From Deltaproteobacteria bacterium (GTDB taxonomy: Bacteria > Desulfobacterota > Desulfobacteria > Desulfobacterales > UBA5852), in the NCBI GenBank assembly GCA_020444045.1, contig JAHLLS010000003.1, positions 186,001-250,000 on the forward strand: 64,000 bases of DNA, read 5' to 3'. This document shows positions 44,890-54,030 of the stretch, in pieces (position 1 is the stretch's first letter; every line of letters starts with the position of its first letter). A program made the position numbers and the translations under genes. The notes below the pieces were generated by a model, which was not told where the DNA came from, searched no databases, and saw only the letters and a list, made by a program, of their open reading frames with translations.

Positions 44890-45933
44890 TCACTCCGTTG
44901 AAGATGCAGGGACGAGATAACGCTCCAGGACCGGTGCGTGCAGGCGGTCGGCCAACCAGGCTTCGAAACGGGGGGCGTCTACTTCGCTGGCGACGTTTAC
45001 AGGCAGGCCGCCGGAATCTACCGTCAACCAGGGGCCTTTTCCGGTCAACAGGGCCGGCACGCTCAGATCCATGGACGTGAATTGAAAGAAGGCGGGGTCG
45101 ATAACGGCGGCCACGGTCAGCGGGTCGTGCATGTGGGCTCCCGGCAGCTTACGTTCGTGGATCGACCACTCGACCCAGGGACGCGCATAGGTTGCGAGAT
45201 AGCGGTGCCACTGGGTTCCCCCGGCCTGAAGCCGTTCCAGATGGATGGGCCTTTGGAAAACGAGGGCGGTGACGTTGGCCGGGACCAGGGTCACGGAAAT
45301 GCCGGATCGGAAGACCACGGCGGAGGCTTCCGGATCGAAAACCGTGTTGAAGCGCAGCGTGCTCCGCCAGACGTCTTCCGGGATATCCGGTGTTTGCCAG
45401 ATAAAGGGCGGACCGCTTGGCGGATCGAAACTGCCGCCCATATGCACCACACCTTTGAGCAGGGACGCTGTTTCCGGGGCCTCCAGCAGGGACAGCGCCA
45501 GATTGGTCAGGCTGCCCAGGGCCACGATCATCACCTCGCCGGGATGCCGGCGGGCGGTCTGGATGATAAATTCCGGGGCCGGAAGAGGATGGGCGGCCAA
45601 GCGGGTGTCCGGCGGTTCCGGTAAATTGTCCCAATATTGGCGACCGGTTCCCGCGGTCTTGGACGCCAGATAGCGGAAGTGGGGTTCCCGATCTCGTGCC
45701 AGAGCGGTTGGATGGCCCTCCGCAACCGGTAAGGCCTGGATACCCCCCGCTTCCAGAAGCCTCAGGGTGTTGAGGGTCGACTGCGGCGTACGACAGTTGC
45801 CCGCGCAGGTGGTGCAGCCCAGAATTTCCAACTCCGGGGACACCAGGGTCAGCGCCAGTGCCAGGGCGTCATCGGTGTCCTGGACCGGGATGCTCAGGGC
45901 GTTGTCGATGTCCAGAATGACTTTCTGTGCCAT
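44890..45933 (-). CDS. Inosine-uridine preferring nucleoside hydrolase family protein
   Basis: 347 residues from ATG at 45933 (MAQKVILDIDNALSIPVQDTDDALAL). The calcium-binding aspartate cluster is DIDN and DTDDALAL, and the fold's later motif HDPLTVAAVIDP includes the active-site histidine and aspartate. It hydrolyses the N-glycosidic bond of ribonucleosides in family members; the longer spacing between the first and second aspartate pairs may alter specificity. Upstream start 45999 adds 22 atypical residues. It converges with the KbaZ-like gene. Confidence 0.87.
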   Translation of the reverse strand: MAQKVILDIDNALSIPVQDTDDALALALTLVSPELEILGCTTCAGNCRTPQSTLNTLRLLEAGGIQALPVAEGHPTALARDREPHFRYLASKTAGTGRQYWDNLPEPPDTRLAAHPLPAPEFIIQTARRHPGEVMIVALGSLTNLALSLLEAPETASLLKGVVHMGGSFDPPSGPPFIWQTPDIPEDVWRSTLRFNTVFDPEASAVVFRSGISVTLVPANVTALVFQRPIHLERLQAGGTQWHRYLATYARPWVEWSIHERKLPGAHMHDPLTVAAVIDPAFFQFTSMDLSVPALLTGKGPWLTVDSGGLPVNVASEVDAPRFEAWLADRLHAPVLERYLVPASSTE

Positions 45934-46034
45934 TGTCAAATCGAATCCCCGCCAACATAAGGAGGCATCGTTGCGTGCGGAACGATGTCGGGCCAGCACG
46001 GCGCTGCGTTTTCACCGCTTTGATGTAAAATAAA

Positions 46035-47642
46035 TCAAGTCAGTGGGCGATGGGGTTTGAGCAGTCGTTTTTCGAGCAGTTCATTGGCATGGTCGGCAAA
46101 CCCCAATCCCGCCTCGCCGTATAAGTTGAAAGCGGCATCGACGCCGGCTTTTTCCAGGTCCGGAATTTCGTCATCGAACAGGGCGGTTGTGGCGATCATG
46201 CCGGTAAAGCCTTTGGATCGCAACTGCCTGACCGCTGCCAGATTGGCGGTCTGGCTGGGTGTCGCCAACATGATCAGGCGCATCTGGCTGATCGCCAGGG
46301 CCCGCGCCCAAAAATCGGGGTCGGTGGGGTCGCCGAATACCACCCGGCGTCCGGCTTTTTGATGGTAGGCCACGGTCTCGTGGTCAAAATCAACGCCGAT
46401 CACCACCGCGCCGTGGCGTTCCACCATGGCATCATAGGCACAGGTGCCGATTCGACCCATGCCGAAAACGGCAATTTCGGCGCCACCGGCATCGATGGGC
46501 GCATCGGTGGGGTGGCGGGTATTGGTTTCGAAGCGTTTCAGGGTTTTGCTAAAGCGCTGGTAGATGCGATCGGCATGGGTGTTCAAGGGCGCTGCCAGAA
46601 TGAAGGTAAGGGACAGGGCGATGGCGATGATCGTCAGCCATTCCGCACCGATCCAGCCGTTGCCTGTGGCGATGGCACCGACGATCAGCCCGAATTCGCT
46701 GTAGTTGGCCAGGTTCAGGGAGGCCAGGACGGCTGTGCGGGCTCGCAGCTTGAACCGGGTCAGAAGGACAAAGAAGAGCGCGACCTTGATCGGCATCACG
46801 GCCACAAACAGAAGTGCGACCCCGAAAGTCGCAAGGGTGGGAACTCCCGATAGACCGATGCTGAGAAAAAAACCGATCAGGAAGAAATCCTTGAAGCCCA
46901 GCAGGTGCTTGGCCATCTCAAACGCTTTGGCGTGCGGTGCCAAAATGATCCCAATGAAAAGGGCGCCAAGATCGGCTTTGAGGCCTACTAGCTCAAAGAG
47001 GCCGGCGCCGAAGACCAAGGCCATGAGAAATCCGCACAGGATCATCAACTCACCGTGGCCGCTTCGATCCATGAGACGCATGAGAACGGGCCGGATCAGG
47101 TACAGACCAGGCACAACCAGGATGGCCCATAGGGATGGCAATTTGCCCGTGGAGGCCGTCAGGAAAATTACCGCCAGCAGGTCCTGCATGATCAGGATGC
47201 CGATGGCCACCCGACCATGAAACGATGCCATTTCGGCGCGTTCTTCCAAAACCTTGACGGCAAAAACCGTACTGGAAAAGCTCAGGGCAAACGCCACCAT
47301 AAGGGCCAGTTTGAAATCCAGCGGACGGAAGTAATTCATCCCGGCGATGCCCAGACAAAACAGGGCGGCACCGAATAGCAGTACGGTGATCACCATATGA
47401 ATACTGGCGCCGGCCCACACCTCTGGTTTGAGAAGACTTTTGAGACGTAGTTTAAGGCCAATGCTGAAAAGCAGAAGGGTAACGCCCATGTCGGCGATAT
47501 TTTCCAGCATGGGGCCGCCCTCGACGCCCATCGCGTTCATGGCGAAGCCGGCCATCAGGAAGCCGACTAAGGGGGGTAACCCGACTTGACGGATCGCAAA
47601 TCCGAAAAGAAATGCGACTGAAATCCATAACGGATCCATCAA
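46035..47642 (-). CDS. Kef-type cation:proton antiporter with C-terminal TrkA-N domain
   Basis: 535 residues. About twelve membrane helices of the CPA2 exchanger (GFAIRQVGLPPLVGFLMAGF; ALSFSSTVFAVKVLEE; LNLANYSEFGLIVG) are followed by an RCK/TrkA-N domain (~390-500; IAVFGMGRIGTCAYDA, FGDPTDPDFW). It effluxes K+ or Na+ in exchange for protons, gated by nucleotide binding. The RCK_C domain seems absent. The DUF3124 gene is 18 bp upstream on the same strand. Confidence 0.92.
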   Translation of the reverse strand: MMDPLWISVAFLFGFAIRQVGLPPLVGFLMAGFAMNAMGVEGGPMLENIADMGVTLLLFSIGLKLRLKSLLKPEVWAGASIHMVITVLLFGAALFCLGIAGMNYFRPLDFKLALMVAFALSFSSTVFAVKVLEERAEMASFHGRVAIGILIMQDLLAVIFLTASTGKLPSLWAILVVPGLYLIRPVLMRLMDRSGHGELMILCGFLMALVFGAGLFELVGLKADLGALFIGIILAPHAKAFEMAKHLLGFKDFFLIGFFLSIGLSGVPTLATFGVALLFVAVMPIKVALFFVLLTRFKLRARTAVLASLNLANYSEFGLIVGAIATGNGWIGAEWLTIIAIALSLTFILAAPLNTHADRIYQRFSKTLKRFETNTRHPTDAPIDAGGAEIAVFGMGRIGTCAYDAMVERHGAVVIGVDFDHETVAYHQKAGRRVVFGDPTDPDFWARALAISQMRLIMLATPSQTANLAAVRQLRSKGFTGMIATTALFDDEIPDLEKAGVDAAFNLYGEAGLGFADHANELLEKRLLKPHRPLT

Positions 47643-47659
47643 ACAGTTCTCCCTATGGG

Positions 47660-48157
47660 TTAGGGTTTTGTTGCAACGATTGGAACACCCCGGGTGACGA
47701 ACGAAATGCCGAGTTGCGAGGCGGTGCTGATCATAACACCTTCGGTCAGCGGTGGATTGACCGGGGTGTCGGATTGCCAGGAGACGATGAAATTGGCCCC
47801 GGATCCGCCGGACTTGTCCGATTCTTTGACGACAAAGCGGGTGGATGCCATGGGCACAAGGGTGATCGGCTTTTCCATAAAACGCCGTAGCTGCTTGCCC
47901 TCGGAGTCATAGTAGTCCACGGCGGTGAGGTGGATGGAATGGGTCGGATCGGTATTGCGGATACTGACGGTGACCGCAAGATACACGGGGCGCTCCCGAT
48001 CGCCGCTGTAAATGTGGGAGTACACCGGAACATAGAGTGTTTGCCCTTTGGAAAGTCCTGCATCCGCCCATGCCGCGTGGAGAGGGACGATCCATAAAAG
48101 CGCCAGTGTCAGTGCGGCCATGATCTGTTTGCGAGGCCTGCATATCGTCATCGTCAT
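47660..48157 (-). CDS. DUF3124 exported protein
   Basis: 165 residues with an N-terminal signal peptide (about residues 14-31: ALTLALLWIVPLHAAWA). The body matches DUF3124 from memory: TLYVPVYSHIYSGDRERPVYLAVTVSIRNTD and FIVSWQSD. Function is unknown. It is followed 18 bp later by the Kef antiporter gene and shares a divergent gap with the cytochrome b gene. Confidence 0.82.
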   Translation of the reverse strand: MTMTICRPRKQIMAALTLALLWIVPLHAAWADAGLSKGQTLYVPVYSHIYSGDRERPVYLAVTVSIRNTDPTHSIHLTAVDYYDSEGKQLRRFMEKPITLVPMASTRFVVKESDKSGGSGANFIVSWQSDTPVNPPLTEGVMISTASQLGISFVTRGVPIVATKP

Positions 48158-48425
48158 GATGGTTCTCCATAAGGTTGGCAGACGGTAACGCTCCGCTTAT
48201 CGTCGGCTGGTTTCGAGGGCTCAAAGGTTTTGGGTGCGCACCGTGAAGCCGGTCGGAATGTTTTGGGCCAGGATGGCAAAATTTTAAGCATATCTGCCAG
48301 GGATTGCAATCAAATATTCATATTTTTCAGTGTCAGCCGCTGTGGCGGCTGCGATATCGGCCATCGATCGGGAACCCTTTATTTTCAGGATTGATCATTC
48401 GCTTTGATGCTGGTACTTTCGGGCG

Positions 48426-49793
48426 ATGCTGACCTCTCTGATTCAACTTCGGAACCGTCTTCTTTTGATTTTTCTATCAAACGGAGAAGCTTCGGCCAAA
48501 CCTGCCGGTCGTCGTCGTTATTTAAATAACCTGGTGTTGCATTTCCGCCCGACAACCGTACCGGCCGCCACCCTGCCGCTGACGCTCTCCTGGGGGTTGG
48601 GGGGCATGGCGGCCGTGCTTGTGCTGGTGCAGTGGTGCACGGGTGGTCTGCTTAACTTCGTCTATGAACCCTTCCCTGCGCTTGCCTATGAATCCGTGCA
48701 GACCATTCGCCATGATGTGGCTTTTGGCAGACTGGTGCGCAATCTGCACTACTGGGGCGCCAACCTGCTTGTCCTGATAGGGTTTTTACACCTGCTGCGG
48801 GTTTTCTTTACCAGCGCGTTCCAGCCGCCCCGTCACCTCACCTGGATTGCCGGGCTGGTGCTCCTGGCGTTGGTGCTGCTGGCTAATTTTACCGGATATC
48901 TTCTGCCCTACGACCAGTTGGCTTACTGGGCGGTCACCATCTGCACCGGCATGCTGGATTATGTCCCCTGGTTCGGCCCCCATTTAAAAGCCCTGCTCAT
49001 GGCCGGTGATGAGATCGGTCCGGCCGCGCTGAAGCTCTTTTACACGGTTCATGCCACGGTTTTGCCGGCAATTTTACTTTTCCTGTTAGCCTATCATTTT
49101 TGGCGGGTGCGCAAGGCCGGCGGCTTGGTGGTGCCGCCACGGATGAAAAATACGCCTAAAGAAGCCCCCGTGCGGGTGGCGACCATACCGCATCTTATCG
49201 TGCGTGAACTGGCGGTGGCGGCGGTCCTCCTGGCGGGGCTGCTCTTGTTGGCCGTCATTTTTGACGCCCCCCTGCATGCGCCGGCCAACCCGGGCTTGAG
49301 CCCCAATCCTACCAAGGCGCCCTGGTATTTTGCCGGGCTCCAGGAACTGCTGCTGCACTTTCCCCCGGTGCTGGCGGTCACTGTGATTCCTTTTCTGGCG
49401 GCACTCATACTGGTCTTGATGCCTTTTCTGGGGGAACGGAATGACGCTGCGGGGATCTGGTTCGGCGCCAATCGCGATCGACGAGCGGCCTGTATCGCGG
49501 CGGCAACAGGCGTCGTGATTACGCTTTTGTGGATTTTTTTTGATGAATATGGATGGGCGAGCCATGCCGCGGGTGCCGGTGGCGAAACCGGAAGGCGCGG
49601 CGTGGTGCTCTTTGTCTTATGGGTGACAGGCCTGACCGGCGGCTATATCGGTTTGCGCCGTTGGTATGCCTTGACCCGAGCGGGGGCGCTGCAGGCCGTT
49701 TTTGTGCTGCTGGCAACCGCTTTCATCACCTTGACCGTTATCGGGATGGGGTTCCGTGGCCCCGGCATGCGGCTGATATGGCCAGGAGGATAG
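48426..49793 (+). CDS. Cytochrome b subunit of a quinol:cytochrome oxidoreductase
   Basis: 455 residues from ATG at 48426. Membrane diheme protein: histidine pairs in NLHYWGANLLVLIGFLH and TVHATVLPAILLFLLAYH, the second pair spaced by one extra residue, as in b6-type cytochromes. The Qo-site PEWY position reads APWY in KAPWYFAGLQELL, and the C-terminal subunit IV part is fused. The cysteine that binds haem c_n in b6f is not present. It is the first gene of a three-gene operon; the Rieske gene starts one base after its stop. Confidence 0.93.
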   Translation: MLTSLIQLRNRLLLIFLSNGEASAKPAGRRRYLNNLVLHFRPTTVPAATLPLTLSWGLGGMAAVLVLVQWCTGGLLNFVYEPFPALAYESVQTIRHDVAFGRLVRNLHYWGANLLVLIGFLHLLRVFFTSAFQPPRHLTWIAGLVLLALVLLANFTGYLLPYDQLAYWAVTICTGMLDYVPWFGPHLKALLMAGDEIGPAALKLFYTVHATVLPAILLFLLAYHFWRVRKAGGLVVPPRMKNTPKEAPVRVATIPHLIVRELAVAAVLLAGLLLLAVIFDAPLHAPANPGLSPNPTKAPWYFAGLQELLLHFPPVLAVTVIPFLAALILVLMPFLGERNDAAGIWFGANRDRRAACIAAATGVVITLLWIFFDEYGWASHAAGAGGETGRRGVVLFVLWVTGLTGGYIGLRRWYALTRAGALQAVFVLLATAFITLTVIGMGFRGPGMRLIWPGG

Positions 49794-49794
49794 G

Positions 49795-50376
49795 GTGAAA
49801 AAAGCAGGGAAAAAACATCCTGGAGACAAACGGTCCGACTCTCAAAAAAGACCGAAAACACTGCAAGATCCCGGGGAGGAAACGCCGACCCCACGGCGGC
49901 GTTTCCTCAATCGCCTCTGGCTGCTGCTGGCGTCGCTGGGGCTGTTGGAGGTGGCTGTGATGCTGACGGCCTATTTCAAACCCCGTAAGCCCCAGGCCGA
50001 CGTGCCGAACGCGGCATCGCTGCTGACGGCCGGCAACGTTGCCGATTTCAAGTCCGGCTCGGTCACGGCTTATCCGCAAGGCCGCTTCTACCTGGTGCGG
50101 CTCGCAGATGGCGGGTTCATAGCGCTGTCCCGCCAATGCACCCATCTGGGATGCACCGTTCCCTGGGATGAGGCCACCGGACAATTTGCCTGTCCCTGTC
50201 ATGCCTCCGTGTTCGACATGACCGGCAATGTGATCAAGTCGCCGGCACCGCGGCCGCTGGATTATTTCCCCGTCGCCATCGAAAACAATATGATCCGTGT
50301 CGACACCGGTCGGCGTATCCGGCGGAACCAGTTCCGAGACGATCAGATCACCTATGCGAAATCCGACGCGACCTAA
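49795..50376 (+). CDS. Rieske 2Fe-2S protein of the cytochrome b complex
   Basis: 193 residues, starting at GTG 49795, one base after the cytochrome b stop. A single N-terminal anchor helix (about residues 39-56) precedes a Rieske domain with CTHLGC and CPCHAS, the complete cysteine-histidine ligand set for [2Fe-2S]. It takes electrons from quinol at the Qo site. It sits between the cytochrome b and octaheme genes, so the three are translated as a coupled set. Confidence 0.95.
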   Translation: MKKAGKKHPGDKRSDSQKRPKTLQDPGEETPTPRRRFLNRLWLLLASLGLLEVAVMLTAYFKPRKPQADVPNAASLLTAGNVADFKSGSVTAYPQGRFYLVRLADGGFIALSRQCTHLGCTVPWDEATGQFACPCHASVFDMTGNVIKSPAPRPLDYFPVAIENNMIRVDTGRRIRRNQFRDDQITYAKSDAT

Positions 50377-50379
50377 TTC

Positions 50380-52737
50380 ATGACACCTTCACCTGCACCA
50401 TTGAAACCGCATGAGCCCCTGCGACCCTGGAAAATCACGGGCATCCTGGCGACCCTGGTCATTGTGCTGGCACTGCCGCTCTACGTCGTCATGGAGCGTC
50501 GGGGGCCGTCTGATGAAAATTTGGCGGACAACGATGCGGCCACATTTGTGGGCAGTGCGTCCTGCCGGGACTGCCACAAGCTGCAATATGACCGCTGGAA
50601 AGACTCGCATCACGATCAGGCCATGGACGTGGCGACCGAGGCGACCGTGCTGGGGAATTTCAACGATGTTGAATTCACGCAGGGAGACATTGTTTCGCGC
50701 TTCTACCGGCAGTCCGGGCGATTTTTTGTTTACACCCAGGGGCCGGATGGCGTCATGGGGGATTTCGAAATCACCCACACGTTCGGCGTGACTCCCTTGC
50801 AGCAGTATCTAATCCCTTTTCCCGGCGGTCGCCTGCAGTGCCTGCCGCTGGCCTGGGACGTCCGGGAAAAGCGCTGGTATAGCCTTTACCCCGACAGCCC
50901 GCCGACACCGGACGATTGGATCTACTGGACCAATGCCGGGCAGAACTGGAACGGGATGTGTGCCGAGTGCCACAGCACCAATCTCAAGAAGAACTACGAC
51001 CCGGAAACGGAAACCTACGACACGACCTGGTCGGATATCGATGTGGGTTGTGAAGCCTGTCATGGCCCCGGATCGCAGCATGTGGCCTGGGCCCAGTTGC
51101 CGGACATGGCACGGCCGGATGCCCTGAATTACGCGTTGGCGGTCCAAACGGCCGGCATGAGCGCCCGACAGCAGATTGAACTTTGTGCCCCGTGCCATTC
51201 AAGGCGATCGTCGCTGGGCGACAATACCCACGATTTCGATCATTTTATGGATTACGCTATCCCGCAGTTGCTCACTACAGGGATGTATTTTGCAGACGGG
51301 CAGATTCTGGAGGAAGTTTACGTCTACGGGTCTTTTATGCAGAGCAAGATGTATAATCGGGATATTCGCTGCAGCGACTGTCACGATGTGCACAGTACCC
51401 GACGGATAGAGGAGGGCAATGCCCTCTGCCTGCAATGCCACCGGGCGGATATATACGATACGCCGACGCACCATTTTCACAAAAAACAGGGTGAGAAGGG
51501 TGACCCCATCAAGGGGCCGGACGGGGCCGTGCTGTTCGAGGTCGGAACGGGGGCGGCCTGCGAGCAGTGTCACATGCCCGGCCGCACCTACATGGGCATC
51601 GACTACCGGCCGGACCACAGCTTCCGCGTGCCCCGGCCGGATCTCAGCCCGTCGACCGGGGCGCCAAACGCCTGTAATCGTTGTCACCAGGATAAAACGC
51701 TCCAGTGGGCCACGGAATACATGACCCTGTGGTACGGGAAAAAAAGCAAGCCCCATTTCGGTACGGTCTTTGAAGCCGCACGCGCGAATGACCCTGAGGC
51801 GCTTACTGGGCTCATCCGGGTTGCCAAGGATCATTTGATGCCGGCCATAGTGCGGGCGACCGCGCTGTCTTTGCTGGCAAACTACCCCGGCCCGGCCAGC
51901 CTGCAGACCTTCGAGCAAGGACTGAGCGATGAAGAGTCTCTGGTCCGGATGACGGCGGCGCGATTCATCCCGATGGCGGACAACGCGCCTTATCTACGGC
52001 TGCTGGTAGCCCTGTTATACGACAAGGTGAAAGCCGTCCGGATCGAGGCGGCACAAGCCCTGGCGGTCTTGCCCGAAGATCGTCTGCGCGGGGCGGAGCG
52101 GCAAAAATTCGAACAGGTTTTGGAGGAATATCGACGGACCTTGCTCTATTCAGCGGATTTTGCCGCCTCTCAGCATAACCTGGGCAATCTCTATCGGAAT
52201 TGGGGACAGGTAAACGATGCGGAGAAGCACTATCGGAAAGCAATACAGATCGATGACCAGTTTTACCCCGCCAAAGTAAATCTGGCCATGCTCTACAACC
52301 AGACAGGAAAAAACCGCCAGGCGGAAATCCTGCTGCGGGAAGTGGTCGCCGCCCATCCGGAGCAATTCGAACTGCAATACTCCCTGGGGCTTTTGCTGGC
52401 CGAAGAAAAAAAATACCGTGAAGCAGCCGATGTATTGCAAGCCGCCGTTGCCGGATTACCGCAACGGGGTCGCATTCACTATAATTTGGCATTATTGCAA
52501 GCCCATCTGGCGCAAGACACGGAGGCGGAGGCTTCTCTTTTAAGCGCGCTGGCCATTGAACCGGGGAACCGCGATTATCTATATGCGACGGTGGATTTTT
52601 ACATGAAGCGGGGGCGCCTGGCGGATGCCCGGATCTATGCCGAACAGCTGGTAGAGCATTATCCGGCGTGGTCCACGGGGCGTGACCTCTTGTCCATTAT
52701 CAATCACAGCGCCCCGCCGGCTGAGAAAACCGATTGA
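50380..52737 (+). CDS. Octaheme c-type cytochrome with HEAT and TPR repeats
   Basis: 785 residues, starting three bases after the Rieske stop. A single N-terminal membrane helix (about residues 18-38) anchors a periplasmic domain with eight CxxCH haem sites at residues 62, 194, 224, 269, 331, 350, 394 and 432. HEAT-like repeats (about 465-570) and TPR repeats (about 595-750; HNLGNLYRNWGQVNDAEKHY) follow. There is no mono-haem cytochrome c1 in the operon, so it probably accepts electrons from the Rieske protein and passes them to periplasmic carriers or enzymes. The TPR part may recruit partners. Confidence 0.92.
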   Translation: MTPSPAPLKPHEPLRPWKITGILATLVIVLALPLYVVMERRGPSDENLADNDAATFVGSASCRDCHKLQYDRWKDSHHDQAMDVATEATVLGNFNDVEFTQGDIVSRFYRQSGRFFVYTQGPDGVMGDFEITHTFGVTPLQQYLIPFPGGRLQCLPLAWDVREKRWYSLYPDSPPTPDDWIYWTNAGQNWNGMCAECHSTNLKKNYDPETETYDTTWSDIDVGCEACHGPGSQHVAWAQLPDMARPDALNYALAVQTAGMSARQQIELCAPCHSRRSSLGDNTHDFDHFMDYAIPQLLTTGMYFADGQILEEVYVYGSFMQSKMYNRDIRCSDCHDVHSTRRIEEGNALCLQCHRADIYDTPTHHFHKKQGEKGDPIKGPDGAVLFEVGTGAACEQCHMPGRTYMGIDYRPDHSFRVPRPDLSPSTGAPNACNRCHQDKTLQWATEYMTLWYGKKSKPHFGTVFEAARANDPEALTGLIRVAKDHLMPAIVRATALSLLANYPGPASLQTFEQGLSDEESLVRMTAARFIPMADNAPYLRLLVALLYDKVKAVRIEAAQALAVLPEDRLRGAERQKFEQVLEEYRRTLLYSADFAASQHNLGNLYRNWGQVNDAEKHYRKAIQIDDQFYPAKVNLAMLYNQTGKNRQAEILLREVVAAHPEQFELQYSLGLLLAEEKKYREAADVLQAAVAGLPQRGRIHYNLALLQAHLAQDTEAEASLLSALAIEPGNRDYLYATVDFYMKRGRLADARIYAEQLVEHYPAWSTGRDLLSIINHSAPPAEKTD

Positions 52738-52867
52738 CTGCCGACAGTGCGGCCTGCGCATCGGATGCTCAACAACCAAAACCATCATCGATGATCGACA
52801 AAAATGCATGAAACCATTGATAATGGCCGCGACGACAATGCGTGCGGCGGGAGGTCGTTGTTATTCA

Positions 52868-53950
52868 ATGAAAAAGCATTTGCTATTGATCGGCCTGGTG
52901 GCCGGCCTGGCAGTATCGTTCGGATGCAGCCCTGCAAAAGAAGAAAAAGTGGCCCTGGCCAAACCCCGTCCGGTGAACACCGTGGTGATCGAACGCCGTG
53001 ATTTGCCGCTTGTGGTCAATGCGGTGGGGCGGCTGATCGCCAATCGTGAAGTCGTCCTGTCGGCACAGGTATCCGGGATTGTAGAATCTTACAGTGTGGA
53101 TACGGGGGATGCCGCCACGGCCGAGCAAGCCGTCGTGATCCTCGATTCAAAAGACTATCAGCTGGCGCTGAACGAGGCCCGGGCCAATCTTCTTTCTGCC
53201 CGGGCCCGTTACGTGGCCGCCCAAAATGCCTTTCAGCGCGCGGGGCAGCTGCTGCCCGATAACGTGATTACACCGGAATATTACGAAAGGATCGAAGCCG
53301 ATTTCAAAGCGGCCCAGGCCGGGGTATCCCAAGCCGAAGCCGTGGTCGACATCCAGCGGCGGCAGTTTGAGAAAACCGTGATCAAAGCGCCGTTTGACGG
53401 CCTCGTGATCCGCAGGCTGGTGGAGACCGGGCAGAACATCAATATTGGAGATCCGGTGCTGGCCATCGCGGACATGCTGAGCATGCGGGTGAAAATCCAT
53501 GTCAATGAGCAGGATTACGTCCATCTGGATCACGATGATAGCGTGACCGTTTTGATTGAAGCCTTCCCCGAGCGGTTGTTTCCCGGTGAGGTGGACCGGA
53601 TCGGTGTCAAGGCCGACCCCCAGACCAACACCTTTGAAGTCGAGGTGCTGGTAACCAACCCGGACCTGCTCCTCAAGGCAGGGCTGACCGCTACCGTGAA
53701 TATCGTCGTGGATACGGTGCCGGATGCCATCATGATTCCCCAGGGGTGTGTTCTGTTTCGCGAGAACCGAAAAGAAGTTTTTGTCGTGACCGAAGACGGC
53801 AGAGCTTCCGTTCGGGAAGTGAAACTGGGTCGGGTGGAGGGATCTTCCGTCATGATACTGGAAGGGGTTGCCGCAGGAGACAGGCTGGTCACCACCGGGA
53901 GCCAGTATCTCAAGGACGGGGACAGCGTCGCCGTGACCGAGACCTCTTAG
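52868..53950 (+). CDS. RND efflux membrane fusion lipoprotein
   Basis: 360 residues from ATG at 52868 (MKKHLLLIGLVAGLAVSFGC, a lipobox). HlyD/AcrA-like organisation: N-terminal barrel-sandwich hybrid (NREVVLSAQVSGIVES), an alpha-helical hairpin (about residues 85-150), then lipoyl and beta-barrel parts (VIKAPFDGLVIRRLVETGQ) and a C-terminal membrane-proximal domain. It joins the RND permease to an outer-membrane duct. The permease gene follows after 80 bp; the duct gene is not adjacent. Confidence 0.93.
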   Translation: MKKHLLLIGLVAGLAVSFGCSPAKEEKVALAKPRPVNTVVIERRDLPLVVNAVGRLIANREVVLSAQVSGIVESYSVDTGDAATAEQAVVILDSKDYQLALNEARANLLSARARYVAAQNAFQRAGQLLPDNVITPEYYERIEADFKAAQAGVSQAEAVVDIQRRQFEKTVIKAPFDGLVIRRLVETGQNINIGDPVLAIADMLSMRVKIHVNEQDYVHLDHDDSVTVLIEAFPERLFPGEVDRIGVKADPQTNTFEVEVLVTNPDLLLKAGLTATVNIVVDTVPDAIMIPQGCVLFRENRKEVFVVTEDGRASVREVKLGRVEGSSVMILEGVAAGDRLVTTGSQYLKDGDSVAVTETS

Positions 53951-54030
53951 GCCATGCCCATTGTGCTGTCCGGAACAACCGGAGACGAATGGGCCCCTCA
54001 ATTGCAAACAATGCTACCTGAGAGTGACAT

